Below, in pieces: positions 31,354 through 39,949 of a DNA stretch of 64,000 bases. How positions within the stretch are numbered: position 1 is the first letter of the stretch; each line of letters starts with the position of its first letter. Below the pieces are notes generated by a model. It did not search any database and was not told the DNA's origin. It saw only the letters and a list, made by a program, of their open reading frames with translations. The stretch comes from Microvirga sp. (lineage in GTDB: Bacteria; Pseudomonadota; Alphaproteobacteria; Rhizobiales; Beijerinckiaceae): assembly GCA_022241475.1 (NCBI GenBank), contig JAKOMT010000011.1:17730-81729 (forward strand), given 5' to 3'. The translations under genes and the position numbers were made by a program.

Positions 31354-33327
31354 ATGCAAACCTCGCTCAGCCGCGCCGTTCGCCGCAAGGTACTCGCGCA
31401 ATTGCGCCGATTGCGCAGGCGGGAGGACGGCAATGTCGCGATGATGTTCGCGCTGATGCTGGTCCCCTTCATCGCCGCGGTCGGAGGCGCGATCGACTAC
31501 GCTCTCGCTTCGGCGGCGAGGGCGGAGTTCCAGCGGCTCGTCGACGCGGCCTCGCTCGCGGGCGCGTCGCGGCTTTCGCAAACGGGGCAGACTCAAGACG
31601 ATATCGCCCGAAATCTGGAAGATTACGTTCGCAGCCGGCTGCCCGGCCAGATCCGCCTCGACGACATCCGCGTCAACTTCTCGCCGGACGGACGCGGGAT
31701 TTCCGTCGAGGTCGATTACGGCGTGCGCACCAGCCTGATCCGCGTGGTCAACATCGACACCATCGACGGCAAGGTCGTGTCCGAGGCGCTCGCCGCCGAC
31801 AGCACCGCCGACGTCTCCGTGGCGCTCGATCTCACGGGCTCGATGCGCGAGCACATTCCCGGGCTTCGCACCGCGACCCGGGCGTTGATCGATATCCTCA
31901 AGCCGCCGGGAGCCGACACCGAGAACCTGCGGATGACGCTCGTTCCCTACGTCACGACCGTGAACGTGTCGGGCCATCCGCAGCACATGAACTGGATGGA
32001 CGTGAACGGGCTGGCTCGCTTCCACGGCGAGAATTTCGGGGGCGTGCACATTCAGGACAAGCGCTGCGATCCGCCGCCCGCGCCGCCGCCGCCTCCTCCG
32101 CCGCCGTCTCCGCCCTCGCCGCCGCCTCCGCCGTCGCCGCCGTCTCCGCCGCCGCCGCCGCCCCCGGCTTCGCCGCCGGGACCGCCTCCGCCTCCGCCGC
32201 CGCCGCCCCCTCCGCCGCCGCCGCCGCCGGCGCCGCATCCGGATCTCGGCTCGCTGGAGCCCTCGGACGCCGTGACGACGCAGGTCGCAGCGGCCCCGGC
32301 GCAAGGCGCGCTCGGCGATTTCGCGCAGTTCCTCACGAATTTGCTCGGACCCGGCGCCGCGCAGGCTGCGGGGGCGTGGCCCTATGGCTCGCTGAACGGC
32401 GCGCCCATCGACTGCAACCGGCATACGCCGCGGGCGAACCATTTCGATCTCTTCCGGGCGATGAACGTATCCTGGAAGGGCTGCGTCGAGGCGCGCCCCT
32501 ATCCGGGCGACGTGACGGACGAGCGTCCCCGGCTCTCCGATCCCGACAGCTTCTTCGTGCCGTATTTCTGGCCCGACGAGCGCGACGGCGACGGAACGGC
32601 GCGAAACAACTACGTGGCCGACATGCCCCCCGGGACCGCGCCCGGCTGGGTGAAGAACGCCAACTGGTACAGCCTGCGCCGCGCCTGGGTCTGGAAATAC
32701 AACGCCGGCGCCTCGCTGGACCTCACCGACATGTCGACCAGAGCCAACATGTGGATGCCGCGCGGCCCCAATCTCGGCTGCCCCAATCCGGTCGTGCCGC
32801 TGACGGGCGACCGCGACAGGCTGCTTTCGGCCGCCGACGGCCTCACGTCCTGGGGCGGGTCGGGAACGAACATCGCGATGGGCCTCGTCTGGGCCTGGCG
32901 CATGATCTCCTCGAATTTCGTCAACGAGGCGCTGCCGAACGGTCCCGACAGTCGCAAGTTCCTGATCCTGATGACCGACGGCTTCAACGACGTCGTCGAC
33001 CAGAACAACGAAAACCGCTCCGACTACACCGGAACCGGCTACGCCGCTCGCCAGAGACTCGGCTCATGGCGGCGCGACCAGATTTCAAAGGAGCTCGACA
33101 GGCGTACCGCCGAGGTCTGCGAGCGCGTCAAGGCTCAGGACATCCAGGTCTTCACGGTGCTCTACGATCCCTTCGGCTACGACGACGCCAGCAGTGTGGA
33201 GGATCTTCTGTCCGGCTGCGCGACCACGCCCAACCGGCATGTCTTCCGCGCGTCATCGCAGGACGAGCTGATCTCGTCGTTCAAGCGGATCGGCAATCAG
33301 ATCAACGCCTTGCGCATCTCGCGCTGA
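31354..33327 (+). CDS. TadG-like pilus-associated protein with von Willebrand A domain and polyproline insert
   Basis: The 657-residue protein starts with a TadE/TadG-type leader and membrane segment (REDGNVAMMFALMLVPFI, about 24-50) followed by RLVDAASLAGASRLS. A von Willebrand A domain begins with a MIDAS motif DLTGSM at 159-164 and resumes far downstream with SGTNIAMGL and LILMTDGFND. Between them lie a 55-residue polyproline tract (240-294) and a further insert of about 190 residues. TadG-like proteins are anchored by their N-terminus and linked to Flp pili, but no other tad genes are in the window. Extracytoplasmic adhesion is a fair guess. Confidence 0.85.
   Translation: MQTSLSRAVRRKVLAQLRRLRRREDGNVAMMFALMLVPFIAAVGGAIDYALASAARAEFQRLVDAASLAGASRLSQTGQTQDDIARNLEDYVRSRLPGQIRLDDIRVNFSPDGRGISVEVDYGVRTSLIRVVNIDTIDGKVVSEALAADSTADVSVALDLTGSMREHIPGLRTATRALIDILKPPGADTENLRMTLVPYVTTVNVSGHPQHMNWMDVNGLARFHGENFGGVHIQDKRCDPPPAPPPPPPPPSPPSPPPPPSPPSPPPPPPPASPPGPPPPPPPPPPPPPPPPAPHPDLGSLEPSDAVTTQVAAAPAQGALGDFAQFLTNLLGPGAAQAAGAWPYGSLNGAPIDCNRHTPRANHFDLFRAMNVSWKGCVEARPYPGDVTDERPRLSDPDSFFVPYFWPDERDGDGTARNNYVADMPPGTAPGWVKNANWYSLRRAWVWKYNAGASLDLTDMSTRANMWMPRGPNLGCPNPVVPLTGDRDRLLSAADGLTSWGGSGTNIAMGLVWAWRMISSNFVNEALPNGPDSRKFLILMTDGFNDVVDQNNENRSDYTGTGYAARQRLGSWRRDQISKELDRRTAEVCERVKAQDIQVFTVLYDPFGYDDASSVEDLLSGCATTPNRHVFRASSQDELISSFKRIGNQINALRISR
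32071..32235 (+). repeat. Polyproline-coding CCG/CCC/CCT/TCG tract
   Basis: A 165-bp low-complexity stretch of proline codons, mostly CCG, CCC and CCT, broken by Ser, Ala and Gly, encodes residues 240-294 of the TadG-like protein. On the opposite strand it makes a spurious glycine-rich frame. Such tracts slip easily in replication and stall ribosomes unless EF-P is present. Confidence 0.95.
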
Positions 33328-33361
33328 GGAGCTTCGGGAGCGCCGCTTCGGGAGCGCCGCG

Positions 33362-34039
33362 TCAGGAATCCGTCCGGCGACGCGCCAGCGCGACGCATGG
33401 CCGCCTCCCTCCTTCGGGGAGGAGAACGGCGGCGTCGAAACGGCGCGAGCCCTCGAGGGCGAGGCGCGCGACCCGATCCCGGCCATCGCCGAATTCGACC
33501 GCGAGCCAGCCGCCGGGCCTGAGATGATCGGCCGCCTCGCGCACGACGCGTTCGAGCCTCGACATCTCGTCTCGGTCGCCCTCACGCGCCGCGTCGTCGA
33601 GGCGAGCCGGAGCGCAGACGACGAGGTCGACCCGATGCGCCAGCCGTTCGCCGGCGAGCGCGCCGAAGAACTCGCCCCGCCTGACGATCACCCGGTCGGA
33701 GAGACCCGCGCGCCGCGCGTTCTCGGCCGCTGTCGCCGTCGCGCTCCGGGTGACGTCGCAGGCATAGACGAAGGCGCTCGGGCAATGCGTCGCGAGCGCG
33801 ATGGCGAGCGCGCCGCAGCCGCAGCACATGTCGACGACGATCTGTGAGCCCACCCGGCGCGAGAGGATGTCGCGCGCCGCGAGGCCGAGAAGCTCGGTGT
33901 CCGCGCTCGGCGCGGGCGCGCCCCCGCCGACGAGCAGCTCGAGACCCATGAAGGAGGCGACGTCGCCACCGGGAACACGCGCATGCGCAGGCCGCGTCCG
34001 CTCGCTCCGGGCCAGGTTCGTAGAGGAACGGTCGCTCAT
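33362..34039 (-). CDS. Small-domain class I methyltransferase (MTS/HemK-like)
   Basis: The 225-residue protein has a Rossmann methyltransferase core with motif I IVVDMCCGCGALAIALAT, an acidic strand end (VYACDVTRSATATAAENARR) and the MTS-type region EFFGALAGERLAHRVDLVVC. The NPPY substrate motif of PrmC/HemK is replaced by CAPARLDD, so it is not a typical glutamine or adenine N-methyltransferase. The ATG at 34039 is preferred because GGGAG sits 7 bases upstream; a TTG at 34090 would extend it. Substrate unknown, and no operon partner is apparent. Confidence 0.78.
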   Translation of the reverse strand: MSDRSSTNLARSERTRPAHARVPGGDVASFMGLELLVGGGAPAPSADTELLGLAARDILSRRVGSQIVVDMCCGCGALAIALATHCPSAFVYACDVTRSATATAAENARRAGLSDRVIVRRGEFFGALAGERLAHRVDLVVCAPARLDDAAREGDRDEMSRLERVVREAADHLRPGGWLAVEFGDGRDRVARLALEGSRRFDAAVLLPEGGRRPCVALARRRTDS

Positions 34040-34239
34040 GTCCGCGCTCCCGTCTGCAATCTCACGGCGATCGATTTCGGAAACCTTCAATAGCAGGAGC
34101 AGAACGGAGCGCGGAGGATTGCTCGTATAAATGTTAACAAATGTTAATCAGATCGTGGATAATTGTCGGGAACGACGAGCGCCCGCATCCGAGACGTCGC
34201 GAACGGGGGCTCGCTCCGGCGGCGTTCTCCCCGATCGTC

Positions 34240-35397
34240 CTACGCCACCGTTTTCAGCGTCTCGCGGGCGATGATCAAGCGCTGGATCTCCGACGTGCCC
34301 TCGTAGATGCGCGTGATGCGCGCGTCGCGGGCGTGGCGCTCGACGGGATAATCCGCGCAATAGCCCGCTCCGCCGAAGAGCTGGATGGCGGTGTCGGTGC
34401 AACGATGGGCGGCCTCGGACGCGAAGAGCTTCGCCATCGAGGCCTCCTTGGCGAAGGGAAGTCCCTTGTCCTTCAGCGCCGCGGCGTTGAGGATGAGGAG
34501 CCGCGAGGCTTCGAGGTCGACCTCGCGGTCGGCGATCAGCCATTGAGGCCCCTGCATGTCGGCGATGGCCTGCCCGAATTGCCGCCGCTCCTTCGCGTAG
34601 GCCTTGGCGGCGTCCATCGCCGCGCGCGCTATGCCGAGCGAGAGGGCGGCGACGCCGATGCGTCCGCCCGCGAGCTCGCCGACGGCGACGCGGAAACCGC
34701 CGTTCTCCGGCCCCATGATGCTCTCCGCCGGAATGCGGCAATCCTCGAAATGCACCACGTTCGTCGGCGAGCCGTGCTGACCCATCTTGCGCTCGGCCTT
34801 GCCGATGACGAGGCCGGGCGCGTCAGCCTCCACGAGGAAGCAGGAGATGCCCTTGCCCGGCGCGACGTCCGGATCCGTGACGGCCCAGACGACGAAGAGG
34901 CCGGCGTATTCGGCGCTCGTGATGTACAGCTTCTCGCCGTCGAGGCGCCAGCCGTTGCCCTCCCGCCGCGCGCGCGTCTTCATCCGCGAGGGATCGGAGC
35001 CCGCGCCGCTCTCGGTCAGGCAGAAGGAGCCGGCCTTGTACGTCCCGTCGGCGAGGCGGGGGAGATAGGTCTCTTTCTGCGCCTGCGAGCCGACGGCCTG
35101 GATGACCTCGCCGACCATGTTCGTCACGGAGGTCGAGACGGCGGTGGAGGCGCAGGCGTAGCCGAGCTCCTCGATCGCCAGCGCGAACGCCGCCGCGCCG
35201 GCCTCCGATCCCCCGTATTCGGCCTTCACGTTGAGCGCGGCGAAGCCGTTCTCGGCGAGCAGGCCGAGATTGGCCAGAAGCTCCTCGCGGCCCTCGCCCC
35301 GATCGAGCCGCTCCGCGACGGGAGCGAGGCGCTCGGCTGCGATGCGGCGGGCGGCGTCGCGGATCATGATCTCTTCATCGGTCAATTCAAAAAGCAT
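34240..35397 (-). CDS. Acyl-CoA dehydrogenase
   Basis: The 385-residue protein has the full family pattern: the FAD/substrate signature FCLTESGAGSDPSRMKTRA, and near the C-terminus QLFGGAGYCADYPVERHARD followed by ITRIYEGTSEIQRLIIARE, whose Glu is the catalytic base position of short-chain and branched-chain enzymes. It removes two hydrogens at C2-C3 of an acyl-CoA and passes electrons to ETF. It resembles isobutyryl-/short-chain or isovaleryl-CoA dehydrogenases; chain preference cannot be read by eye. It stands alone and is divergent from prmA. Confidence 0.93.
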   Translation of the reverse strand: MLFELTDEEIMIRDAARRIAAERLAPVAERLDRGEGREELLANLGLLAENGFAALNVKAEYGGSEAGAAAFALAIEELGYACASTAVSTSVTNMVGEVIQAVGSQAQKETYLPRLADGTYKAGSFCLTESGAGSDPSRMKTRARREGNGWRLDGEKLYITSAEYAGLFVVWAVTDPDVAPGKGISCFLVEADAPGLVIGKAERKMGQHGSPTNVVHFEDCRIPAESIMGPENGGFRVAVGELAGGRIGVAALSLGIARAAMDAAKAYAKERRQFGQAIADMQGPQWLIADREVDLEASRLLILNAAALKDKGLPFAKEASMAKLFASEAAHRCTDTAIQLFGGAGYCADYPVERHARDARITRIYEGTSEIQRLIIARETLKTVA

Positions 35398-35556
35398 TGT
35401 CGATCCCTCGCATGAACGCCGCGATCAAATCCGACGCTCGCGCCCATGGCAAGCAGCGCCCGCTTCGCCCCTCTGCGGCGGGACGGCGCGGCTTCGCGTC
35501 TCGGAAGCCTGAAAATCTCCTGTTCAAGCCCCGCGCGCGGTGCTAATCGCCGCTCC

Positions 35557-36477
35557 ATGCTCGAAGGTCTCCAACCCGCTCGCCCCACCCATCTGATGCG
35601 CATCGAGACCGACGAACGATCGGCTCGGGCGATGACGATCCTGCTCGGAGAGGTCTTCGACGCGGCCGAGACCGCCGTCGCGGCCTTTGAGATCCACGAC
35701 GACGGCCCCTGGCTGCTCGAAGTGTATTTCTCGCGCGAGCCCGACGAGGACGCGATCCGCGAATTGATGCGCATGGTCGTCGGCGAGCGCGCGAGCGACG
35801 CCGTGTTCGACGTGATCGGCGAGCAGGATTGGGTGAAGGCCTCGCTCGACGGGCTGAAGCCCGTCCGCGCCGGCCGGTTCGTGGTCCACGGCGCGCATAA
35901 CCGCGACGATCTGCGTCCGGGCGAGATCGGCGTCGAGATCGAAGCCGCGCTCGCCTTCGGCACGGGCCATCACGGCACCACGCGCGGCTGTCTCCTCGCG
36001 CTCGACGCCGAGCTCAAGCGCCGCCGGCCGCGCCATGTCGTCGACGTCGGCGCGGGCACGGGCGTACTCGCCTTCGCCGCGGCCAAGGCCCTGCGCCGCG
36101 TCGTCGTCGCGGGCGACATCGATCCAGTCGCGGTGGCGGTGGCGCGCGACAACGCCCGGCTCAACGGGCTCGCCCCGCATCTGCGCCTCTATGTCGGCGC
36201 GGGCGTCGAGCACGCGACGGCTCGTCGCAGCCGGCGCTTCGATCTCGTCTTCGCCAATATTCTCGCCAAGCCCCTGCGCCGGCTCGCCGTATCGCTCGCC
36301 GGCGTGACCGCCGACGACGGGGTGCTCGTGCTGTCGGGGCTTCTCGCCAAGGACGTGCCGGGCGTTCTGGCGGCCTATCGCGCGCAAGGGTTTACGCTGC
36401 GCGCGCGGCGTGATCTCGAAGGCTGGGCGGCCCTGACGCTGGCCCGCGGCGGGGCGGCGGCGCGTCCGCGCCGCTGA
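35557..36477 (+). CDS. prmA: Ribosomal protein L11 methyltransferase PrmA
   Basis: The 306-residue protein has a divergent N-terminal substrate-binding domain and a C-terminal methyltransferase domain with LAFGTGHHGTTRGCLLALDA, motif I HVVDVGAGTGVLAFAAAKAL and FDLVFANILAKPLRRLA, the PrmA signature. It trimethylates ribosomal protein L11. The ATG at 35557 gives MLEGLQPARP; the frame upstream to 35446 has no family support. It is convergent with the fliN-like gene, 9 bp away. Confidence 0.94.
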   Translation: MLEGLQPARPTHLMRIETDERSARAMTILLGEVFDAAETAVAAFEIHDDGPWLLEVYFSREPDEDAIRELMRMVVGERASDAVFDVIGEQDWVKASLDGLKPVRAGRFVVHGAHNRDDLRPGEIGVEIEAALAFGTGHHGTTRGCLLALDAELKRRRPRHVVDVGAGTGVLAFAAAKALRRVVVAGDIDPVAVAVARDNARLNGLAPHLRLYVGAGVEHATARRSRRFDLVFANILAKPLRRLAVSLAGVTADDGVLVLSGLLAKDVPGVLAAYRAQGFTLRARRDLEGWAALTLARGGAAARPRR

Positions 36478-36486
36478 GCCGGCTCG

Positions 36487-36801
36487 TCAGACCTCGGCCG
36501 TCGGCGCCTCGACCGCCGCCTGCGCGGCGATGTCGCCATCGCCGATCGACACGCCGGGCTTGCGCACGATCTGGGGCTTCGAGATGATCTCGGTGATCTC
36601 GACCTGGATGCGCGTGCCCGTGACGATGATCTGCCCGCGCGCCACGGGGTGATCGTTGGCGAGGATGACGACGGTGTCGTTGTTGCTCTGGTCGAGTTCG
36701 ATCACCGCGCCCCGGCCCATGCGCAGCAGCATGTGAACGGGCATCTGGCGCGTGCCCAGAACCACCTTCAGATCGACATTCAAGTTATCGATGCTCGGCA
36801 C
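36487..36801 (-). CDS. fliN: Flagellar motor switch protein FliN-like (single SpoA domain)
   Basis: The 104-residue protein is essentially one SpoA domain: [54 protein letters not shown], as in the C-terminal domain of FliN. FliN forms the lower C-ring and helps set rotation direction and export. The N-terminal extension of longer alphaproteobacterial FliN proteins is absent. The start is GTG at 36801. It lies between prmA and lipB, away from the flagellar operon at 39.4-46 kb, so a second fliN elsewhere is possible. Confidence 0.85.
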   Translation of the reverse strand: MPSIDNLNVDLKVVLGTRQMPVHMLLRMGRGAVIELDQSNNDTVVILANDHPVARGQIIVTGTRIQVEITEIISKPQIVRKPGVSIGDGDIAAQAAVEAPTAEV

Positions 36802-36908
36802 GCTGTATGACCCCGCCCGTCGCCGCCCATGGACGCGCCGCGCGCGTCGCCGTAAGACTCCGCCAAATCGCGGTGACGGATCTCAAGAGATCAGAACAGG
36901 GTGAACCA

Positions 36909-37628
36909 GTGGTTAACGCGCGCGCCGATCTGAGCGATACGCTCCCGCCCGCGCCGGGCTCGCCCCCGGTCGAATGGATCGTGAGCGACGAGCCGGTCGG
37001 CTACGAGGAGGCGTCCTCCGCCATGGAGGCGCGCGTCCAGCGCATCATCGCCGGCGAGGCGCGCGAATGCGTCTGGCTGCTCGAACATCCCCCGCTCTAC
37101 ACGGCCGGGGCCTCCGCGAAGGACGCGGACCTCGTCGATCCCGACCGCTTCCCGGTCTTCCGCACCGGTCGCGGCGGGCAATACACCTATCACGGGCCCG
37201 GCCAGCGGGTGGCCTATGTGATGCTCGACCTGGAGCGCCGCCAGCCGGACCTTCGCCGCTACGTCGCGGCGCTCGAATCCTGGCTGATCGCGACGCTCGA
37301 CGCCTTCAACGTCCGCGGCGAGCGCCGCGAGGACCGCGTCGGCGTCTGGGTCCGCCGGCCCGAAAAGGGCGAGGGCGTCGAGGACAAGATCGCCGCCATC
37401 GGCATTCGCGTGCGCCGCTGGGTGTCGTTCCACGGGGTGAGCCTCAACGTCGAGCCGGAGCTCTCGCATTTCACCGGCATCGTGCCCTGCGGCGTCACGG
37501 CGCACGGCGTGACGAGCCTCGTCGATCTCGGGCGGATCGTGACCATGCCGGAGGTCGACGCCGCGATGCGCGCGACGTTCGAGGAGATTTTCGGCCAGAC
37601 CGTCGCGGTCGAGGCCGCCGCGCCCTGA
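36909..37628 (+). CDS. lipB: Octanoyltransferase LipB
   Basis: The 239-residue protein has the LipB landmarks: [58 protein letters not shown] and the catalytic Cys segment [18 protein letters not shown]. It moves octanoyl from ACP to lipoyl domains of 2-oxoacid dehydrogenases and GcvH. I prefer the GTG at 36909, which matches usual LipB N-termini and leaves about 100 bp for divergent promoters; an ATG at 36807 in the same frame would start only 6 bp from the fliN-like gene. Confidence 0.94.
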   Translation: MVNARADLSDTLPPAPGSPPVEWIVSDEPVGYEEASSAMEARVQRIIAGEARECVWLLEHPPLYTAGASAKDADLVDPDRFPVFRTGRGGQYTYHGPGQRVAYVMLDLERRQPDLRRYVAALESWLIATLDAFNVRGERREDRVGVWVRRPEKGEGVEDKIAAIGIRVRRWVSFHGVSLNVEPELSHFTGIVPCGVTAHGVTSLVDLGRIVTMPEVDAAMRATFEEIFGQTVAVEAAAP

Positions 37629-37706
37629 CGACGGATTGCGGGTTTTCCGGGGTTGCGCGCGCCGGGAGGGGGATTACCCTCGACGACGCTTCCCGAGGAG
37701 TGAACC

Positions 37707-39083
37707 GTGCTGTCCAATCTCGCCGCCCGCGACGTCGAAACCCTGATCCATCCCTACACCCAGCTCGCGGCCTTTCGCGAGACGGGTCCGCTCGTGCTGG
37801 AGCGCGGGGAGGGAGTCTTCGTCTTCGATACGGAGGGCAAGCCTTATCTCGAAGGCATGGCGGGGCTCTGGTGCGCCTCGCTCGGCTACTCCAACCGCGA
37901 ACTGGCGGAAGCCGCCTACGAACAGATGCTGAAGCTGCCCTTCCAGCATCTCTTCTCCGGTCGAAGCCACGATCCGGCGATCGAACTCGCGGAGAAGCTG
38001 AAGGAACTCGCCCCCGTTCCGATCTCGAAGGTGATGTTCACCTCTTCGGGCTCCGAGGCGAACGACAGCCAGATCAAGCTCGTCTGGTATTACAACAACG
38101 CGCGCGGCCGCCCCGCCAAGAAGAAGATCATCGCGCGCCGGAAAGGTTATCACGGCGTCACCGTCGCCACCGCCTCGCTCACGGGGCTGCCGGCGAACCA
38201 CGCGGATTTCGACCTGCCGATCGCCAACATCCTGCACACGTCCTGTCCGCACCATTACCGGTTCGCCCACGAGGGGGAGAGCGAGGACGCGTTCTCGACG
38301 CGGCTCGCGGCCGAACTCGAGGAGTTGATCCTGAGCGAGGGGCCGGAGACGGTGGCCGCCTTCATCGCCGAGCCGGTGATGGGCGCGGGCGGGGCGATCG
38401 TCCCGCCGGAGGGCTATTTCCCCAAGATCCAGGCGGTGCTGACGAAATACGACGTGATGCTGATCGCCGACGAGGTGATCTGCGGCTTCGGCCGCCTCGG
38501 CGAGATGTTCGGCTCCACCGCCGTCGGGATGGTTCCCGACACGCTCTCCGTCGCCAAGGCGATCACCTCGGCGTACATGCCGCTCGGCGCCGTGATGATC
38601 AACGAGGACATGTATCAGGCGATGCTCGACGAGAGCCGCAAGATCGGCACGTTCGGCCACGGCTTCACCTATTCCGGCCACCCGACGGCCTGCGCGGTGG
38701 CGCTCAAGACGCTCGAGATCTATGAGCGCGACGGAATTGTCGGCCAGGTGCGGGCCAAGACGCCGTATTTCCAGAAGCGCGTCGAGGCGCTGCGGGATCA
38801 CCCGCTCGTCGGCGAGGCGCGCGGGATCGGATTGATCGCCGGGCTCGAGATCGTCGCCGACAAGGCGACGAAGCGGCAATACGAACCCAAGGAGGGCGTG
38901 GCGGCGCGCGCCATCGTCTTCGCGCAGGAGGAGGGGCTGATACTTCGGTCTCTGCTCGGCGATCGGATCGCGATCTGCCCGCCTCTGATCATCACGCCGG
39001 AGGAGATCGACATGCTCTTCGATCGCCTCGTACGGGCTCTCGACCGCACGCTCGACTGGCTCGTTGTGAAAAAGCTCGCATAA
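37707..39083 (+). CDS. Class III PLP-dependent aminotransferase (omega-transaminase type)
   Basis: The 458-residue protein shows the class III pattern: ILHPYTQL-like start (LIHPYTQLAAFRETGPLVLE), KVMFTSSGSEANDSQIKLVW for the phosphate cup, VMLIADEVICGFGRLGEMFG with the PLP-pyridine Asp, and the Schiff-base Lys in LSVAKAITSAYMPLGAVM. It fits the omega-amino acid:pyruvate or putrescine/taurine-pyruvate aminotransferase group. No adjacent pathway gene narrows the substrate. Confidence 0.93.
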   Translation: MLSNLAARDVETLIHPYTQLAAFRETGPLVLERGEGVFVFDTEGKPYLEGMAGLWCASLGYSNRELAEAAYEQMLKLPFQHLFSGRSHDPAIELAEKLKELAPVPISKVMFTSSGSEANDSQIKLVWYYNNARGRPAKKKIIARRKGYHGVTVATASLTGLPANHADFDLPIANILHTSCPHHYRFAHEGESEDAFSTRLAAELEELILSEGPETVAAFIAEPVMGAGGAIVPPEGYFPKIQAVLTKYDVMLIADEVICGFGRLGEMFGSTAVGMVPDTLSVAKAITSAYMPLGAVMINEDMYQAMLDESRKIGTFGHGFTYSGHPTACAVALKTLEIYERDGIVGQVRAKTPYFQKRVEALRDHPLVGEARGIGLIAGLEIVADKATKRQYEPKEGVAARAIVFAQEEGLILRSLLGDRIAICPPLIITPEEIDMLFDRLVRALDRTLDWLVVKKLA

Positions 39084-39177
39084 CGTCCGAAAATTGCCGC
39101 AAACGCGCCCTCTCTCCGGCGCCGGCGCGTGGCGTTCTGTCCGACGTCGCCAGCTTTCAGAGTGAGGAGTGAGGAAC

Positions 39178-39360
39178 GTGGGAACGGTTTCGGAGAATGC
39201 GGCTGCGGCCGATGCGCAGCGCCAGCGTCAGGGCCAGATTGCGCCGCAATCGGTGACGGCGGACCATGCGGCGTTCAAGCCGCTCGCCCTGCCGGCCGTC
39301 GTGGCGGCCGCCCACATGGCGTCGCGGGGCCGTCAGCGCGGTTCGGGCGCCGCTCGCTGA
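39178..39360 (+). CDS. Small hypothetical protein
   Basis: A 60-residue frame starts with GTG at 39178 behind a strong purine-rich GAGGAGTGAGGAAC. It encodes an Ala/Gln/Arg-rich peptide with no domain I recognise and no clear membrane segment. The good ribosome-binding site and G/C-rich third positions favour a real gene; the short length and lack of known relatives leave doubt. It is convergent with the transglycosylase gene. Confidence 0.4.
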   Translation: MGTVSENAAAADAQRQRQGQIAPQSVTADHAAFKPLALPAVVAAAHMASRGRQRGSGAAR

Positions 39361-39382
39361 AGGCCGTCTTGCGCCGCGATCC

Positions 39383-39949
39383 TCACGCGCAGAACGCGCG
39401 CGCGTTCGGCGTCCACTGACCGAATCCGCTCGCGACCATGTGGCGGATGACGGCGCAGACATAGCGCTTCTGGGCGGGCGTGTTCGCCCGCCCGGCGTGA
39501 TAGCGCGCCACTGCGCGGGTCCAGTCCCCCTCCCGGGCGCGTAGTTCCTTCAGGAAGCGCGCGGCGTAATCGACGTTGCGAGCCGGATCGAGCATCTGCG
39601 CCGGGGAGGAGAATTTCTCCCCGTGGTAATAGTGGTTGATCTGCATGCAGCCGAGATCGATCAGCCTGACCCCGCGCCCCCGCTCCTTGTGGAACTCCCG
39701 CAGGGCGTCGCGCGCGCTCGTTCCGAAATAGGTTCGCCCGGCGATATTGAGGGCGTAGGGGTGCAGGCGCCCGCCGCGCCCGGACTCCGTCATTCCGACC
39801 GCGAAGAGCACGCCGATCGGAACGCCGTGGCGCTGCGCCGCGCGCGTCATCTCGGCCTCGCACACGGGCGAGATTTCGGCGCGCGCAGGAGCGCCCGCGT
39901 CAAAGATAAATATCGCGGCCGCCGCCGCGAGCGCCGCCAGACGCGTCAT
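39383..39949 (-). CDS. Lytic transglycosylase (SLT domain) of the flagellar operon
   Basis: The 188-residue protein has a signal peptide (RLAALAAAAAIFIFDAGAPA, cleavage near ARA) and an SLT domain with the catalytic Glu in FAVGMTESGRGG and the later motifs IDLGCMQINHYYHG and RYHAGRANTPAQKRYV. It should open peptidoglycan for the flagellar rod or stator. Its ATG at 39949 lies 50 bp inside the end of fliK in another frame, tying it to that operon. Rhizobial flagellar clusters have a transglycosylase gene in the same place after motC and fliK. Confidence 0.9.
   Translation of the reverse strand: MTRLAALAAAAAIFIFDAGAPARAEISPVCEAEMTRAAQRHGVPIGVLFAVGMTESGRGGRLHPYALNIAGRTYFGTSARDALREFHKERGRGVRLIDLGCMQINHYYHGEKFSSPAQMLDPARNVDYAARFLKELRAREGDWTRAVARYHAGRANTPAQKRYVCAVIRHMVASGFGQWTPNARAFCA

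Noticed and set aside
32052..32336. Glycine-rich minus-strand frame
   Set aside because: It is the complement of the polyproline tract in the TadG-like gene and has no other content.
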